In this document: piece by piece, positions 20,450-30,336 of the stretch | Position numbering within the stretch: the stretch's first letter is position 1 | Layout: each line of letters starts with the position of its first letter | Assembly: GCA_963383645.1 (NCBI GenBank) | Contig: OY726566.1 | Coordinates: 97,659,643-97,723,642, forward strand | Source of the DNA: Muscardinus avellanarius | Lineage: Eukaryota; Chordata; Mammalia; Rodentia; Gliridae | Reading direction: 5' to 3' | DNA length: 64,000 bases | Position numbers and translations under genes: made by a program | Notes under the pieces: generated by a model | What the model saw: only the letters and a program-made list of their open reading frames with translations | What the model was told of the DNA's origin: nothing | The model's database searches: none

Positions 20450-21804
20450 CCTGTGGTCCGGGCCTCTGGCCCCGACCCTGAGCGGGTGGGCAGGCGCTGG
20501 TGGGGCACCCCTAGGAGACCCCCTCTCCACCCGGAAGGACCCTGTGGTCCGGGCCTCTGGCCCCTGTTACAGATTGGGAGAATATGGTTTGTGGAAACCG
20601 TTTCCCGGGTACCCCTGCTAGGGTCCCGGACACACTTTCCCCCAACCCATAACAAACCCAAAATGACCCCAAACAGAAGAAAAAAAACGTGGATGTTTGT
20701 CCTAAGCTAAGAATAAATATGCATAGCTTGAACCGTTGCTGAAGATTTAAAGAAGTTTATTAAAAAGGTAGAAATACAGAAAATAGAAATACAGCCCCAT
20801 GCCAAAATGGGATGAGGGGGTGACTCGAAATGAATACACCAAAGGGCTTACACGTGGACTCGGCCTTTTATACACATGACCTCCATCTTGTTTGCGTGAC
20901 TCTGATGTAGTGAACGTCCCTGTAAGGTACCTCCCCTTAACCCTGTAAGGTACCTACCCTAGCAAGGTGTGGTGAGGTGTCTCCTTTCATGAAGGGCAAG
21001 GTCAAACCCTGCCCCATCCTCCCTAGATCATCATGTAGATCTGTCTGTAGAAAGAGGAAGCCCTCCCTCTCCTCTATTGACTTGTTAATTACTTTGAGCT
21101 AGGTTGATTTACATTGGAATAGCTGCCTGTTTTAGGCAGAAACCAAGTCCTTTCTTTACCCATGTCTGCTGCCATTTTGACACAACTATTTTGAAATATA
21201 CCAATTATTTTCTTTTGAAATATATTAATCAGAGCTTTCCCAAATCTTCCTAGGCCATTCCAATACTGGCACAGCCCCGACCCTGGGCGGGTGGGCAGGC
21301 GCTGGCGGGGCACCCCTAGGCAATCCCCTCTCCACCCGGAAGGACCCTGTGGTCCAGGCCTCTGGCCCCGACCCTGGGCGGGTGGGCAGGCGCTGGTGGG
21401 GCACCCCTAGGCGACCCCCTTTCCACCGGAAGGACGCTGTGGTCCGGGCCTCTGGCCCCAGCTCTGGGCGGGTGGGCAGGCACTGGTGGGGCACCCCTAG
21501 GCGATCCCCTTTCCACCCGGAAGGACCCTGTGGTCCGGGCCTCTGACCCCAACCCTGGGCGGGTGGGCAGGCGCTGGCAGGGCACCCTTAGGCGACCCCC
21601 TCCCCTCCCGGAAGGACCCTATGGTCCGGGCCTCTGGCCCCAACCCTGGGCGGGTGGGCAGGCACTGGTGGGGCACCCTTCGCCAACCCCCTTTCCACCC
21701 GGAAGGACTCTGTGGTCCGGGCCTCTGGCCCCAACCGTGGGCGGGTGGGCAGGTGCTGGCGGGGCACCCTTAGGCGACCCCCTCCCCTCCCGGGAGGACC
21801 CTGT
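20450..21804 (+). repeat. 91 bp GC-rich tandem array (VNTR 1), split by an LTR
   Basis: Units begin 'cctgtggtccgggcctctgg' at 20450, 20541, 21346, 21436, 21527, 21618, 21709 and 21800, a spacing of 90-91 bp once the LTR is ignored. Units contain 'gggcgggtgggcaggcgctg' and 'cacccctaggcgaccccc' and differ by a few bases each. Open frames on both strands are by-products of composition. Confidence 0.92.
20565..21273 (-). mobile_element. Solo LTR, family A, copy 3, inside VNTR 1
   Basis: A 709 bp LTR, TGTTAC...GGCACA on the plus strand, with a 5 bp duplication GCCCC on both sides (20560-20564 and 21274-21278). The flanks join seamlessly into one VNTR 1 unit, which fixes the LTR ends exactly. The minus strand carries a TATA-like GTATAAAAGGCC (around 20873) and polyadenylation region near 20755-20765. 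The middle differs from copies 1 and 2 and resembles copy 4. Confidence 0.88.
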
Positions 21805-21829
21805 AAAAAAAAAGAAAAAGAAAAAAGAA

Positions 21830-22370
21830 AAATATCGGAGAGGGGTCAAGGAGGCTGTGGCAGATGCCAGGATATTGGCGATGCAGACAAAACTTATCCA
21901 AATGAACAGGAATTATTGGAGAAATTCCCCACGAAGGAGGACTGCTTCTTCTCTACATTGTTAAGAATCTTGGACATCACCTGTAAGGAGAGAGACTTTA
22001 AAAGAGACGAAGGAAAAAGGCGGTGCTGAAAGCAGTCTCCACGTTGGCGGTGGAGACTTGTATCCAAGAGAAGCAGAAATCAGAGCCTACCAACCTTATT
22101 ATTATTATTTTTTTTTTTTTGGAGAAATTACACCAAAGGTCGGATGCTACCGTCGTGCATGCTTAGGAAGACTGGACAACATTCAGAGTGGAAAAAGAGA
22201 TTGGGAAAGGTTTGAAATGGTGGAGACAGTGGCAATGGCAGTGGCCAGTACTCAGGGGAGGCAGATATCTGATGCATTACACCTGGAACCTTTGAAGTAA
22301 TGACCCCAGAGGCAAAATGCTACCACCACGCACCCTCGAGAACGTGGGACAAATGGGCAAAGAGGGTGCT
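21830..22370 (+). other. Unique segment between the two VNTRs
   Basis: This 540 bp stretch matches no repeat I recognise. An open frame enters from VNTR 1 and runs to 22029, with an acidic/basic, non-repetitive last 60 codons (for instance NEQELLEKFPTKEDCFF). A (TTA)n/T-run lies at 22089-22119. It could be captured gene sequence or an element-specific leader. No function can be assigned. Confidence 0.6.
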
Positions 22371-23640
22371 CGGATTAGAGCCTGCTGAGGGGTGAGGCCA
22401 GCGACGGACACAGCAAAGCTGGGATTGGAGCCTGTCCTGAGGCAAGGCCAGTGCTGGAGCCTCTGAGGCCAGGATCGGAGCCTGCCGAGTGGTTAGGCCG
22501 GTGCTGGGGCCAGTGAAGCCGGGATTGGATCATGCCGTGAGTCAAGGCCAGTTCTGGGGCCTTCAAGGATGGGATCAGAGCCTGTTGAGGGGTTAGGCCG
22601 GTGCTGGGGCCAGTGAGGCAGGAATTGGAGCCTCCCGTGAGGCAAGGCCAGTGCTGGGGCCTTAGAGGCCGGGATTGGAGCCTGCCGAGGGGTTAGGCCA
22701 GTGCTGGAGCTAGAGAGGCCGGCATCAGAGCCTGCTGTGAGACAAGGTCGGTGCTAGAGCCTCTGAGGCTGGGATTGGAGCCTGCTGAGGGGTTAGTCCT
22801 GTGTTGGGACCAGTGACCAGCATCAGAGCCTTCCGTGAGGCAGGGCCGTTATTGAGGCCTCCAAGACCGGGATCAGAGCCTGCCGAGGGGTCAGGCCAGT
22901 GCCAGGGCCAGCGTGGCCGGGATCGGAGCCTGCCATGAGGCAAGACTGGTGCTGGGGCCTCCGAGGTCGGGATCAGAGCCTGCTGAGGGTTTAGGCTGGT
23001 GCCGGGGCCAGCGGCCGGCATCAGAGCCTTCCGTGAGGCAAGGCCATTATTGAGGCCTCCGAGGCCGGGATCGGAGCCTGCCTAGGGGTTAGGCCGGTGC
23101 TGGAGCCAGTGAGGCCGGGATCGGAGCCTGCTGTTAGGCAAGGCCAGTGCTGGGGCCTCCGAGGCCGGGATTGGAGCCTGCCAAGGGGTCAGGCCAGTGC
23201 CAGGGCCAGCATGGCCGGGATCGGAGCCTGCTGTGAGGCAAGGCCGGTGCTGGGGCCAGCGAGGCCGGGATTGGAGCCTGCCGCGAGGCAAAGCTGGTGC
23301 CGGGGTCTCAGAGGCCGGGATCGGAGCCTGCCGAGGGGTTAGGCCGGTGCTGGGGCCAGCGGCCAGCATCGGAGCCTTCCGTGAAGCAAGACTGCTACTG
23401 AGGCCTCCGAGGCCTGGATCGGAGCCTGCCGAGGGGTTAGGCCAATGCCAGGGCCATTGGCTAGCATCGGAGCCTGCGTGAGGAAGGCCGGTACTGGGGC
23501 CTCCAAGGCCGGGATCGGAGCCAGCTGAGGGGTTAAGCCAGTGTCGGGGCCAGCAAGACCAGAATCGGGGCCTCCCATGAGGCAAGGCCACTGCTTGAGC
23601 CAGCAAGGTCTGGGTCAGTCCACCGGGTAGCCAGGCTACA
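22370..23640 (+). repeat. 50 bp GC-rich tandem array (VNTR 2), about 25 units
   Basis: Units start 'gatcggagcctgccg' and recur every 50-51 bp. Two unit types tend to alternate: one with 'aggggttaggcc...gccagcgaggcc', the other with 'tgaggcaaggcc...gcctccgaggcc', giving a higher-order period of about 100 bp. A third variant ('catcagagccttccgtgagg') recurs near 22820, 23010 and 23365. Long minus-strand frames here come from the repeat. Confidence 0.9.
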
Positions 23641-23894
23641 ACTGGGGCCATCAAGAGTGGGATAGGTATTTTCAACACGGCATGCACAGAGAAATATCGC
23701 AGAAAATAAAAACCAGATGCTTCCCCTAATCAGCAATATCTAGGAGGAAAGGGGCAACAGGAAGTGGTCGAGCTATAGAAAGGGCCCTATAGTGAAGCAA
23801 TTAAGGTGACCAATCAGAAGGTATGGAATAGGGGAGGATGGAGCCTCTTCAAAAAGCAGGAGGTACATAAACAAATGTATCAAAGTTAATCACC

Positions 23895-24056
23895 AAACAA
23901 GCATGGGATCGAGGGAGGGGGAGGGAATGGGATGGGGACTGGATGAGGGCTAATTGGATGATGTGTGCTTGTATATCCTCTCAAGTCTTGTATTCCAATG
24001 TGATGTATGATTGCAATACACCAATAAAAATAAATTAAAAAATAAAAAATAAAGAA
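23895..24056 (+). mobile_element. L1-type 3-prime terminus of the composite
   Basis: A G-rich tract ('gagggagggggagggaatgg') is followed by 'tgattgcaatacaccaataa' and an A-rich tail. The same order, in reverse complement, forms the end of the L1 at 11.7 kb ('ttattggtgtattgtag'). Confidence 0.8.
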
Positions 24057-24139
24057 AAAATAAAGAATAAAAAATTGGCTGTGGGTGTAACTCAGAGGTA
24101 GAATGCCCCTGGATTCCAACCCCAGGGGCTTATTGCAAC

Positions 24140-24416
24140 CTCGAAACATGCTAAATGAAATAAGCCAGACACCAATGATTCCACTTACATGAATCCGCTA
24201 AAGGGGGCAAGTTTATAAGAGACAGAAAGTAGAGGTCACTAAGAAATGTTGTGGAGCAAAAGACCAGTATTATTGCTTAATAGGTACAGAGTTTCTGTTT
24301 GGGATGATGAAAAAGTTCTGGAAATACTGCCAGTGGTTGCACAATTGTTAGTGTAATTAACACCATTAAATTGTATACCTAAAATGGCTAAAATGAAAAT
24401 TTTATGTTTTATATGT

Positions 24417-24420
<4 letters not shown>
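24140..24420 (+). mobile_element. Old L1 3-prime UTR
   Basis: 'atgctaaatgaaataagcca' and 'gatgatgaaaaagttctgga', then 'taaaatggctaaaatgaaaa', are the ordered blocks of L1M-type 3-prime ends. A (CA)n tract (24421-24452) replaces its tail. Confidence 0.75.

Positions 24421-24452
<32 letters not shown>
24421..24452. repeat. (CA)n microsatellite
   Basis: Sixteen CA units at the end of an L1 3-prime UTR. Confidence 0.95.
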
Positions 24453-24454
<2 letters not shown>

Positions 24455-24744
24455 ACGCAGGGAAACAAGGGCTCATTGCCTTGATCTGTCTCTAATGGAT
24501 CATAGACAACATAACAAATACAAGTGTGCTTGGAATACCAGAATTATCACAAAATTCAGTCTCTTTGAAGTGTGTTGGTATAGGCCACCCGGAGACTGAG
24601 AATCTAGAATAGGGAGCCTTAAGTTATGGCTTTTTCTAATAACAAAACAGAATCTAGTGTCCAGAAGAACCTTAAAAAAAAAAAACACCTCCCACAGAGG
24701 TCATTTAGAATTAAAGCTTTCTCGTGTATTCAAAGAAATCTATT
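24453..24744. other. No recognised feature
   Basis: Unassigned. Nothing gene-like. Confidence 0.4.
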
Positions 24745-25405
24745 GAGTCAGACACAGTGGCACATGCCTATAACCCTAGTACTTGGGAGGCTGAGACAGG
24801 AGGATCACAGGTTGGAAGCTAGCCTCAGCTACTTATCAAACTTAGTGAAAGCCTATTTCTTTTCTTTTGTTCTTTCTTTCTTTCTTTTTTCAATACTGTG
24901 GATGGAACCCAGGGGCATTCTACTTTCAAGCTATACCCTCCCAAGCCCTATTTTTTTTTTTTTTTTTTTTTTTTTTTGGTGGTACTGGGGGTGGAACCCA
25001 GAGGCTTTCTACCTCCGGGCTATACTCCCAGACCCATTTTTTAAAATATATTTTATTTGGAAATAGGGTCTTACTAAGTTGCTGAGAGCCTCACTAAGCA
25101 GCTGAGGCTGGCTTCGAACCTGCGCGATCCTCTTGTCTCAGTCTCCCAAGTGTGGGGATTACAAGCGTGCGCCACCACACCCAGCTTTATTCTTTATTTT
25201 GAAACAAGGTCTTCCTGAGTTGCAAAGGGTCTCACTAAGTAGCTGCAAACCTCAATCCTCCTGTCTCAGAATCCCAGATGCTGGGATTACAAGTGTGCAC
25301 CATCACGCCCAGCTTGTGAGACCTTATTTCTAAATTAAAAAATCAAAAAGGGCTGGAATGTAGCACCAAGGTAGACAGCCACTGGGTTCAAGCTCTAGGA
25401 CCCCC
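24745..25405. mobile_element. Cluster of SINE pieces in both orientations
   Basis: Plus-strand left monomer at 24745-24862. Minus-strand right monomer (old class) at 24892-24950 and an intermediate-class dimer, minus, at 24950-25190. Minus-strand left monomer at 25190-25315. Plus-strand right monomer at 25316-25405. The mirror arrangement suggests the intermediate dimer inserted into an older minus-strand copy; the two halves of that older copy flank it. Confidence 0.75.
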
Positions 25406-25479
25406 CCCCAAAAAAAATTATTGAGTGCCTATTAATTACCAGGTGAGGTATCAAGATGCTAAAGCAAACAAGATTCTTT

Positions 25480-26192
25480 TGAGATGGCAATTAAATAGTT
25501 AAGCAAAAGGAATGCTAAAGGAACTGGGCATTAACTGAAAATCAGGATGTCCTTGCAGCATCAACTGGAAAACAGGACGTCCTTGCCTAAGGGACCCCCT
25601 GACCGAGGTCAAGCTGACATTCTGAGGGCTAGTGGTTGTGGTAAGATTCCGGGAAGTTAAGGAAAACGTGTACAAATATAGACCCTTTTGTAAGGACAGC
25701 TGTCTGGGAATAACAGTGACCAATCCCCAGTGGACAGCTAAACCTAAAAGTCCTCTAAGCCAATCACGGTAAAGGTCATGATAATTGTCCAATCAACAGA
25801 GGCTCTTTGTCTAAAAAGGTATAAAAATAAAGGCTAGCCAGGCGTGGTGGCGCACGCTTGTAATCCCTGCTCTTTGGAGGCAGAGACAGGAGGATCATGC
25901 AGGTTCAAAGCCAGCCACGCTGGCTTAAGAGACCCTGTTTCCAAAAATAAAAATGTATAAAATAGGTCTGGTAGTGTAGCCCGGAGGTAGAAGGGCTTCC
26001 AGGAACCTCAGTACCACCGAAAAAAAAGAAAACAAACAAACAAAAAAAACAAATAAAGGCTAAAGTGTGCTCAGGGCTCCTGTTGGTTTGTGTCGGGTGC
26101 CCAAGCTTAAGCTTGAATAAAGGCTCTTCTGCTTTTGCATAAGGATTCAGCTCCTTGGTGGTCTCTCCAGGACAAAAGGTCTGGGCGTAACA
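25480..26192 (+). mobile_element. Solo LTR, class I, with nested SINE
   Basis: Starts TGAGATGG and ends GCGTAACA, with a 4 bp duplication CTTT (25476-25479 and 26193-26196). TATA-like 'ggtataaaaataaaggc' near 25819 and 'gaataaaggctc' polyadenylation signal near 26115 give a U3-R-U5 order. It is about 490 bp once the SINE is removed. This is a gammaretroviral-type LTR, with no internal region adjoining. Confidence 0.75.
25837..26050 (+). mobile_element. SINE, young class
   Basis: Near-consensus dimer inserted at the TATA region of the LTR, duplicating AAATAAAGGCTA (25825-25836 and 26051-26062). Confidence 0.93.
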
Positions 26193-26196
26193 CTTT

Positions 26197-26590
26197 CACC
26201 TCAAAATGTTCACCATCTACAGCAAGAGAGAGGGGTGACTGGACAGAGAACAGGAGGCAGGTGCAGAAAGTCCAACTGCAGGAGTTTTAGGTGGGTAGGG
26301 GAGAATGCCTGCCCAGAGGGTACTGGGCATGTACAGAGGTACAGACCGGGAAGAGAGCAAGGAAGGAATGTCACAAGGACATCTGGGGAGGGGCTCAACT
26401 CTGAGCATGCAGACTTCCTCCAAAGAGCCATGGAAAGGTATCAAGGGGCTTCAATCCAGGAAGTAGAAGAGAAACAGATTTGTACTCCAAGGACCCGCTT
26501 TGTATTTCCCATATGTTAGTAAGATGAACTAAAATGTTACCCATGAGATTTCACACAACTTTTACTTCAAAAACAAAGGGGGAAAAAAAA
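26197..26590. other. No recognised feature
   Basis: Unassigned. Overlapping frames of 73-94 codons on both strands look like chance. Confidence 0.4.
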
Positions 26591-26594
26591 AAGA

Positions 26595-26802
26595 CAGCCA
26601 AAATGGTAGCACATGTCTGTAAGCCCAGTATTTGGGAGGCTGAGACAGGAGGCTTACAGATTCAACATCAGCCTCAGGAACTTATCCAAACTCTCAGTAA
26701 CCTGGCAAGAACCTGTTTCAAAACAAAATTTTTTAAAAAAGAGCTGGTAGGTGTAGCTTCAAGGTAGCATTCCTCAGGGTTCAATTCCTAGTACTACTGG
26801 TA

Positions 26803-26840
<38 letters not shown>
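26595..26840 (+). mobile_element. SINE, old class, with (CA)n tail
   Basis: Diverged dimer ('gccaaaatggtagcacatgt' to 'gttcaattcctagtactac'), tail (CA)n at about 26803-26840. Confidence 0.8.
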
Positions 26841-26842
<2 letters not shown>

Positions 26843-26856
26843 CTTCTATTTTGCTT

Positions 26857-27062
26857 GCTTTTTTTTTTTTTTTTTTTGGTGGTACTGGGGTTCCTGGAAG
26901 CCCTTCTACCTACGGGCTACACTCCCAGACCTATTTTTACATTTTTATTTGGAAACAGGGTCTCCTAAGCCAGCGCGTGCGGCTGGCTTGGAACCTGCGC
27001 GATCCTCCTGTCTCTGCCTCCCAAGCGCAGGGATTACAAGTGTGTGCCACCACGCCCGGCTT
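26857..27062 (-). mobile_element. SINE, young class
   Basis: Near-consensus minus-strand dimer with a T-run of about 20 (its tail) at 26857-26877 and 'caccacgcccggct' at the other end. Confidence 0.92.
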
Positions 27063-27282
27063 GCATTTTTTAATAATAAGCATATGACATTCTTAAAATC
27101 ACAACAGTTGGTAAAACTATTTTCATTAAGGAGAAATAGGACGCAAGGCCAGTCAGACCCAAAGTTCCTGAGGAATACGCAAGTGTTGCTGAGCACTGTG
27201 GACCATCCACAGCAGGTGTCTGTTCAGCAGACAAGAGAGGAATTGACTTGAATGCTACTCCAGAGACCAACTCCTCAGACAC
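27063..27282. other. No recognised feature
   Basis: Short unassigned stretch before an LTR. Confidence 0.4.
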
Positions 27283-27324
27283 TGTTGGCTTCCTTGAATA
27301 GCTGAAACAAAATGAATGCCTACT

Positions 27325-27513
27325 TGGCCAGGCGTGGTGGCGCACACTTGTAATTCCCACGCATGGGAGGCAGAGACAGGAGGATCATGCAGGTTCAAAG
27401 CCAGCCTCGCTGGCTTAAGAGACCCTGTTTTCAAATAAAAGTATTTTAAAAAATAGCCTGGAGGTAGAAGGGTTTCCAGGAACCCCAGTATCACAAAAAA
27501 AAAAAAAAAAAAA
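27325..27513 (+). mobile_element. SINE, young class
   Basis: Inserted in LTR E copy 1 with a 10 bp duplication AATGCCTACT (27315-27324 and 27514-27523). Confidence 0.92.
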
Positions 27514-27656
27514 AATGCCTACTGATAAAATGGAGATATCAGGGCCCAGAAGATAACTTAAACACCCTAAGTCATATTTCTACCAGACTGAGGTCATCCT
27601 CACATACCTCCTCTGGCCAGCCCTCACAAAAGTCCCCTATTAAAAAAGAGTTCTGA

Positions 27657-27888
27657 GCCGGGCGTGGTGGCGCATGCTTGCAATCCCCGTGCTTGGAAGG
27701 CTGAGACAGGAGGATTGCACGGGTTCGGAGCCAGCCTCAGCTACTTAGTGAGGCTCTCAGCAACTTAGTGAGACCCTATTCCCAAATAAAATATATTTAA
27801 AAAAAAAAAAAAAGGTCTGGGAGCATAGCCCGGAGGTAGAAAGCCTCTGGGTTCCACCCCCAGTACCACCAAAAAAAAAAAAAAAAAA
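27657..27888 (+). mobile_element. SINE, intermediate class
   Basis: Dimer with 'gtgcttggaaggctgagaca', linker 'cccaaataaaatatatttaa' and 'gaggtagaaagcctctgggt', with A tail. Inserted in LTR E; the bases TTCTG appear on both sides. Confidence 0.88.
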
Positions 27889-28139
27889 TTCTGCACTCCC
27901 TAGGACGTCTCTCATTTTTGAGGTATCCCACATTCTCCACTGAATGTGTATTTCTTTCTTTCCTAAACAGATCTCTATCTATGTCTCTGATTGGACCATG
28001 GTTAATTTTTTTTCCATCACATAAACCAAGGAGCCCAGTGGCCCTGAATTGAGGAATCAACCTTTCCCACATGACAATTTTAACTTCATAGCAGGTATCA
28101 CACACTATTAATTAGTATACTATTTGTGCATTATTTTTC

Positions 28140-28262
28140 CCATTAGAATATAAGCTCCAGGAGACTGAATGATTCAGTTCTATCTTCCAGTGGCCAGGTC
28201 AGACCTAATCAGGAAAACATGTTCAGTAAATATTTGTCACGTGAATAAATAGAGAGGAGGGT
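28140..28262 (+). mobile_element. LINE-2 3-prime end
   Basis: 'gaatataagctccaggag' and then 'tcagtaaatatttgtcacg' plus 'gaataaata' follow the order of the L2 terminus. Confidence 0.7.
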
Positions 28263-28503
28263 CATGGATGACAGGGTTTTCCCTTTTGATTCCTGGGTTT
28301 GGACATGATGTGTCAGATAACCAAATTATTATAACAATTATATATTCAATATGTGTATCAGAGATGGAATCTTACTGTTTCCCAGGCTGGTCTCAAACTA
28401 AATACAGACTTAAAGGCTGCTTTTGCTAAAATCACTGACTCTCTACTTGGGTCTGCAAATGTCCAATGGATAACTGAAAGCGGGATTAAAGACTTGGAAT
28501 CTA
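28263..28503. other. No recognised feature
   Basis: Unassigned, apart from the left duplication of the following SINE. Confidence 0.4.
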
Positions 28504-28728
28504 GCTGGGCATGGTGGTGCATGCTTGTAATCCCAGCATTTGGGAGGCTGAGACTGAAGGATCGTGGTTTGTGGACAGTCTAAGCTACGTGGTGAGGCCC
28601 TTCGCAACTCAGTGAGACCCGGCTTCAAAATAAAGAGAAAAAAAAGTAGGGCAGGAGGTGTAGCTCGGAGGTCGAATGTCCCTGGGTTCCATCCCCAGAC
28701 CCACAAAAAAAAAAAAAAACAAATAAAA
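28504..28728 (+). mobile_element. SINE, old class
   Basis: Dimer flanked by AGACTTGGAATCT (28490-28502 and 28729-28741). Confidence 0.9.
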
Positions 28729-28841
28729 AGACTTGGAATCTCTGCCTCCATTTTGCCTCTTGTCATCTTTGCTCTGAGTAACAGTGAATTACAAGAATCA
28801 CAAGTTTTATGGATAAACATCTCATGATAAGTTGAACCCAA

Positions 28842-29050
28842 CCAGCCAGGCGTGCTGGCACACACTTGTAATCCTGGTACTTGAGAGGCTGAGACAGGAG
28901 GATTACAGGTTCGTAGCCAGCCTCAGCAACTTTTGAGGTTCTCTGTAAGTTAGACCCTGTTTCAAAATTAAAGAATTTAAAAAAAAAAAAGGGCTGGGGG
29001 TGTAGCTCAGAGGTAGAATGGCCCTGGGTCCCATTCCCACTACTGCAAAA
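28842..29050 (+). mobile_element. SINE, old class
   Basis: Dimer from 'agccaggcgtgctggcacac' to 'cattcccactactgc'. Confidence 0.88.
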
Positions 29051-29077
29051 AAATAAAAAATAAAAAATAAAAAAATT

Positions 29078-29158
29078 GGACTGGTAGTAGAGCTTGGAGG
29101 TAGAATACCCCTGGGTTCTATACCCAGTATCACAAAAAAAAAGAAAGAAAGAAAGAAA

Positions 29159-29211
<53 letters not shown>

Positions 29212-29225
29212 AGAAAGAAAGAAAG
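29078..29225 (+). mobile_element. SINE right monomer with (GAAA)n tail
   Basis: ID half ('gactggtagtagagcttgga' to 'ctatacccagtatcac') and about 85 bp of (GAAA)n. Confidence 0.8.
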
Positions 29226-30070
29226 ATGAAACTACTCCTCACTCCAGTCAATAGCAACTTTCTTAGCCTTGACAAGGCCCTACCAGACCAATTCTGAGAT
29301 GGACCAAGATCCTCTGCTTTTTAGATTTGCTAACTCTGCAGACCTTCAACCCTCACACTCATTCTTCTTTCTAGAAATCTTCAAAGTCTTTATCAATCCT
29401 TCATTGAGAGGGCTGGAAATGCTGGTCCCCTTTGTCTTCACAATCTAGCCACATTTTTTAAGTTCCTTTCTTGCTTTTTACTGTTAGCTTTCTGTTTGTT
29501 TTGGGAGCTAGCAGCCAGACCTGACTTTCTGGAACCAGCAGACTCAGACTTCTGGCCTAAATCTCAGTTACATTTACTGTAGATCATTTCTTTTGCAAAA
29601 AGATAAAAGCAGAAGGATCTTTATTATTATATTGATTGAAACAGGGAAATTCGGTTGCTGCTCTCATTTCATTTCTTAGGTCAGATTAAACAGCTTAGTT
29701 TTGGCTTTGTGATGTGAAACTTTCACATGGTTGACAGACACCATTTTAATTTTTGTTCTGGTCTTTGGGGGCCCAGTATCAGATCCTCATCTAAAACACT
29801 GACCTCTTACAATTTTTATTCAACAATTGTTGTTCTTAAGCCTAATGGTAAGTTCTGGAGTGAAAAAGCAGACAATTGGTGAATACTAGCTTGAGGATAC
29901 TGAGTTTGAGGTTAGATGAGAAGTTTGAATTTTCTGCTAAAAAAAACTCAGAAAAATAATCGATGATGGAGCAAGCATAGTCATACAGAGCTCACGGGAC
30001 AGTGACTACAGCATCTGGTCAGAAATCTACACACATTTATATAGTAATGGTAAAGAAAAATAATGGAAGA
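29226..30070. other. No recognised feature
   Basis: About 840 bp with no element I can name and no credible reading frame. One of the longer single-copy-looking stretches in the window. Confidence 0.5.
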
Positions 30071-30275
30071 AGCTGGGCGTGGTGGAGCACACTTGTAATC
30101 CCAGTACTTGGGAGGCTGAAACAGGAGGATCACAGATTCGAAGCCAGCCTCAACTACTTGGTGAAGCTCTCAGCAACTTAGTGAAACCCTGTTTACAAAT
30201 AAAAAATAAAATAGGTCTGAGGGCTTGGTCCAGAGGTAGAAGGCCCCTGGGTTCCATCCTCTGTACCACAAAAGA
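30071..30275 (+). mobile_element. SINE, intermediate class
   Basis: Dimer from 'agctgggcgtggtggagcac' to 'gttccatcctctgtaccac', followed by (GA)n. Confidence 0.87.
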
Positions 30276-30277
30276 GA

Positions 30278-30280
<3 letters not shown>

Positions 30281-30330
<50 letters not shown>
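30281..30330. repeat. (GA)n microsatellite
   Basis: About 25 GA units at a SINE tail. Confidence 0.95.

Positions 30331-30336
<6 letters not shown>

Larger units (their letters stand above)
20449..24056 (+). mobile_element. Composite VNTR retrotransposon with L1 3-prime end
   Basis: Between perfect 14 bp target duplications lie, in order: a 91 bp-unit GC-rich array (20450-21804), an A-rich spacer, a 540 bp unique segment (21830-22370), a 50 bp-unit GC-rich array (22370-23640), a 250 bp unique segment, and an L1-type 3-prime terminus with poly(A) (23895-24056). Removing a later LTR insertion (20565-21273 plus 5 bp) leaves 2894 bp. It has no RT coding, so it would be non-autonomous and use L1 machinery. 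The arrangement recalls primate SVA and LAVA elements, which also join VNTRs to borrowed ends, but the parts differ. An internally deleted L1 with a repetitive 5-prime UTR is the main alternative. Confidence 0.8.
20309..24135 (+). mobile_element. SINE, old class, split by a 3.6 kb insertion
   Basis: Left monomer at 20309-20448 and right monomer at 24057-24130 form one old dimer. The linker AAAATAAAGAATAA is duplicated at the two break points (20435-20448 and 24057-24070), so the intervening 3608 bp inserted here by target-primed reverse transcription. Confidence 0.9.
27283..28071 (+). mobile_element. LTR, family E, copy 1, with two nested SINEs
   Basis: Blocks 27283-27324, 27514-27656 and 27889-28071 read in order like 34215-34560: 'tgcctactgataaaatgg', 'ccctcacaaaagtcccctat', 'aaatgtgtatttctttcttt' and 'cacataaaccaaggag'. 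A TATA-like 'ctattaaaaaag' and CTAAAC/AATAAA-type region are in LTR order. No target duplication was resolved. Confidence 0.65.

Noticed and set aside
21346..21804. CRISPR-like regular repeat spacing
   Set aside because: Units are head-to-tail with no unique spacers, and the context is mammalian.
23082..23687. 201-codon minus-strand open frame, and other long frames in 21.2-23.7 kb
   Set aside because: They run through GC-rich VNTR units. The protein is a periodic Pro/Gly/Ala/Ser repeat, and overlapping frames are open on both strands, as expected from composition.
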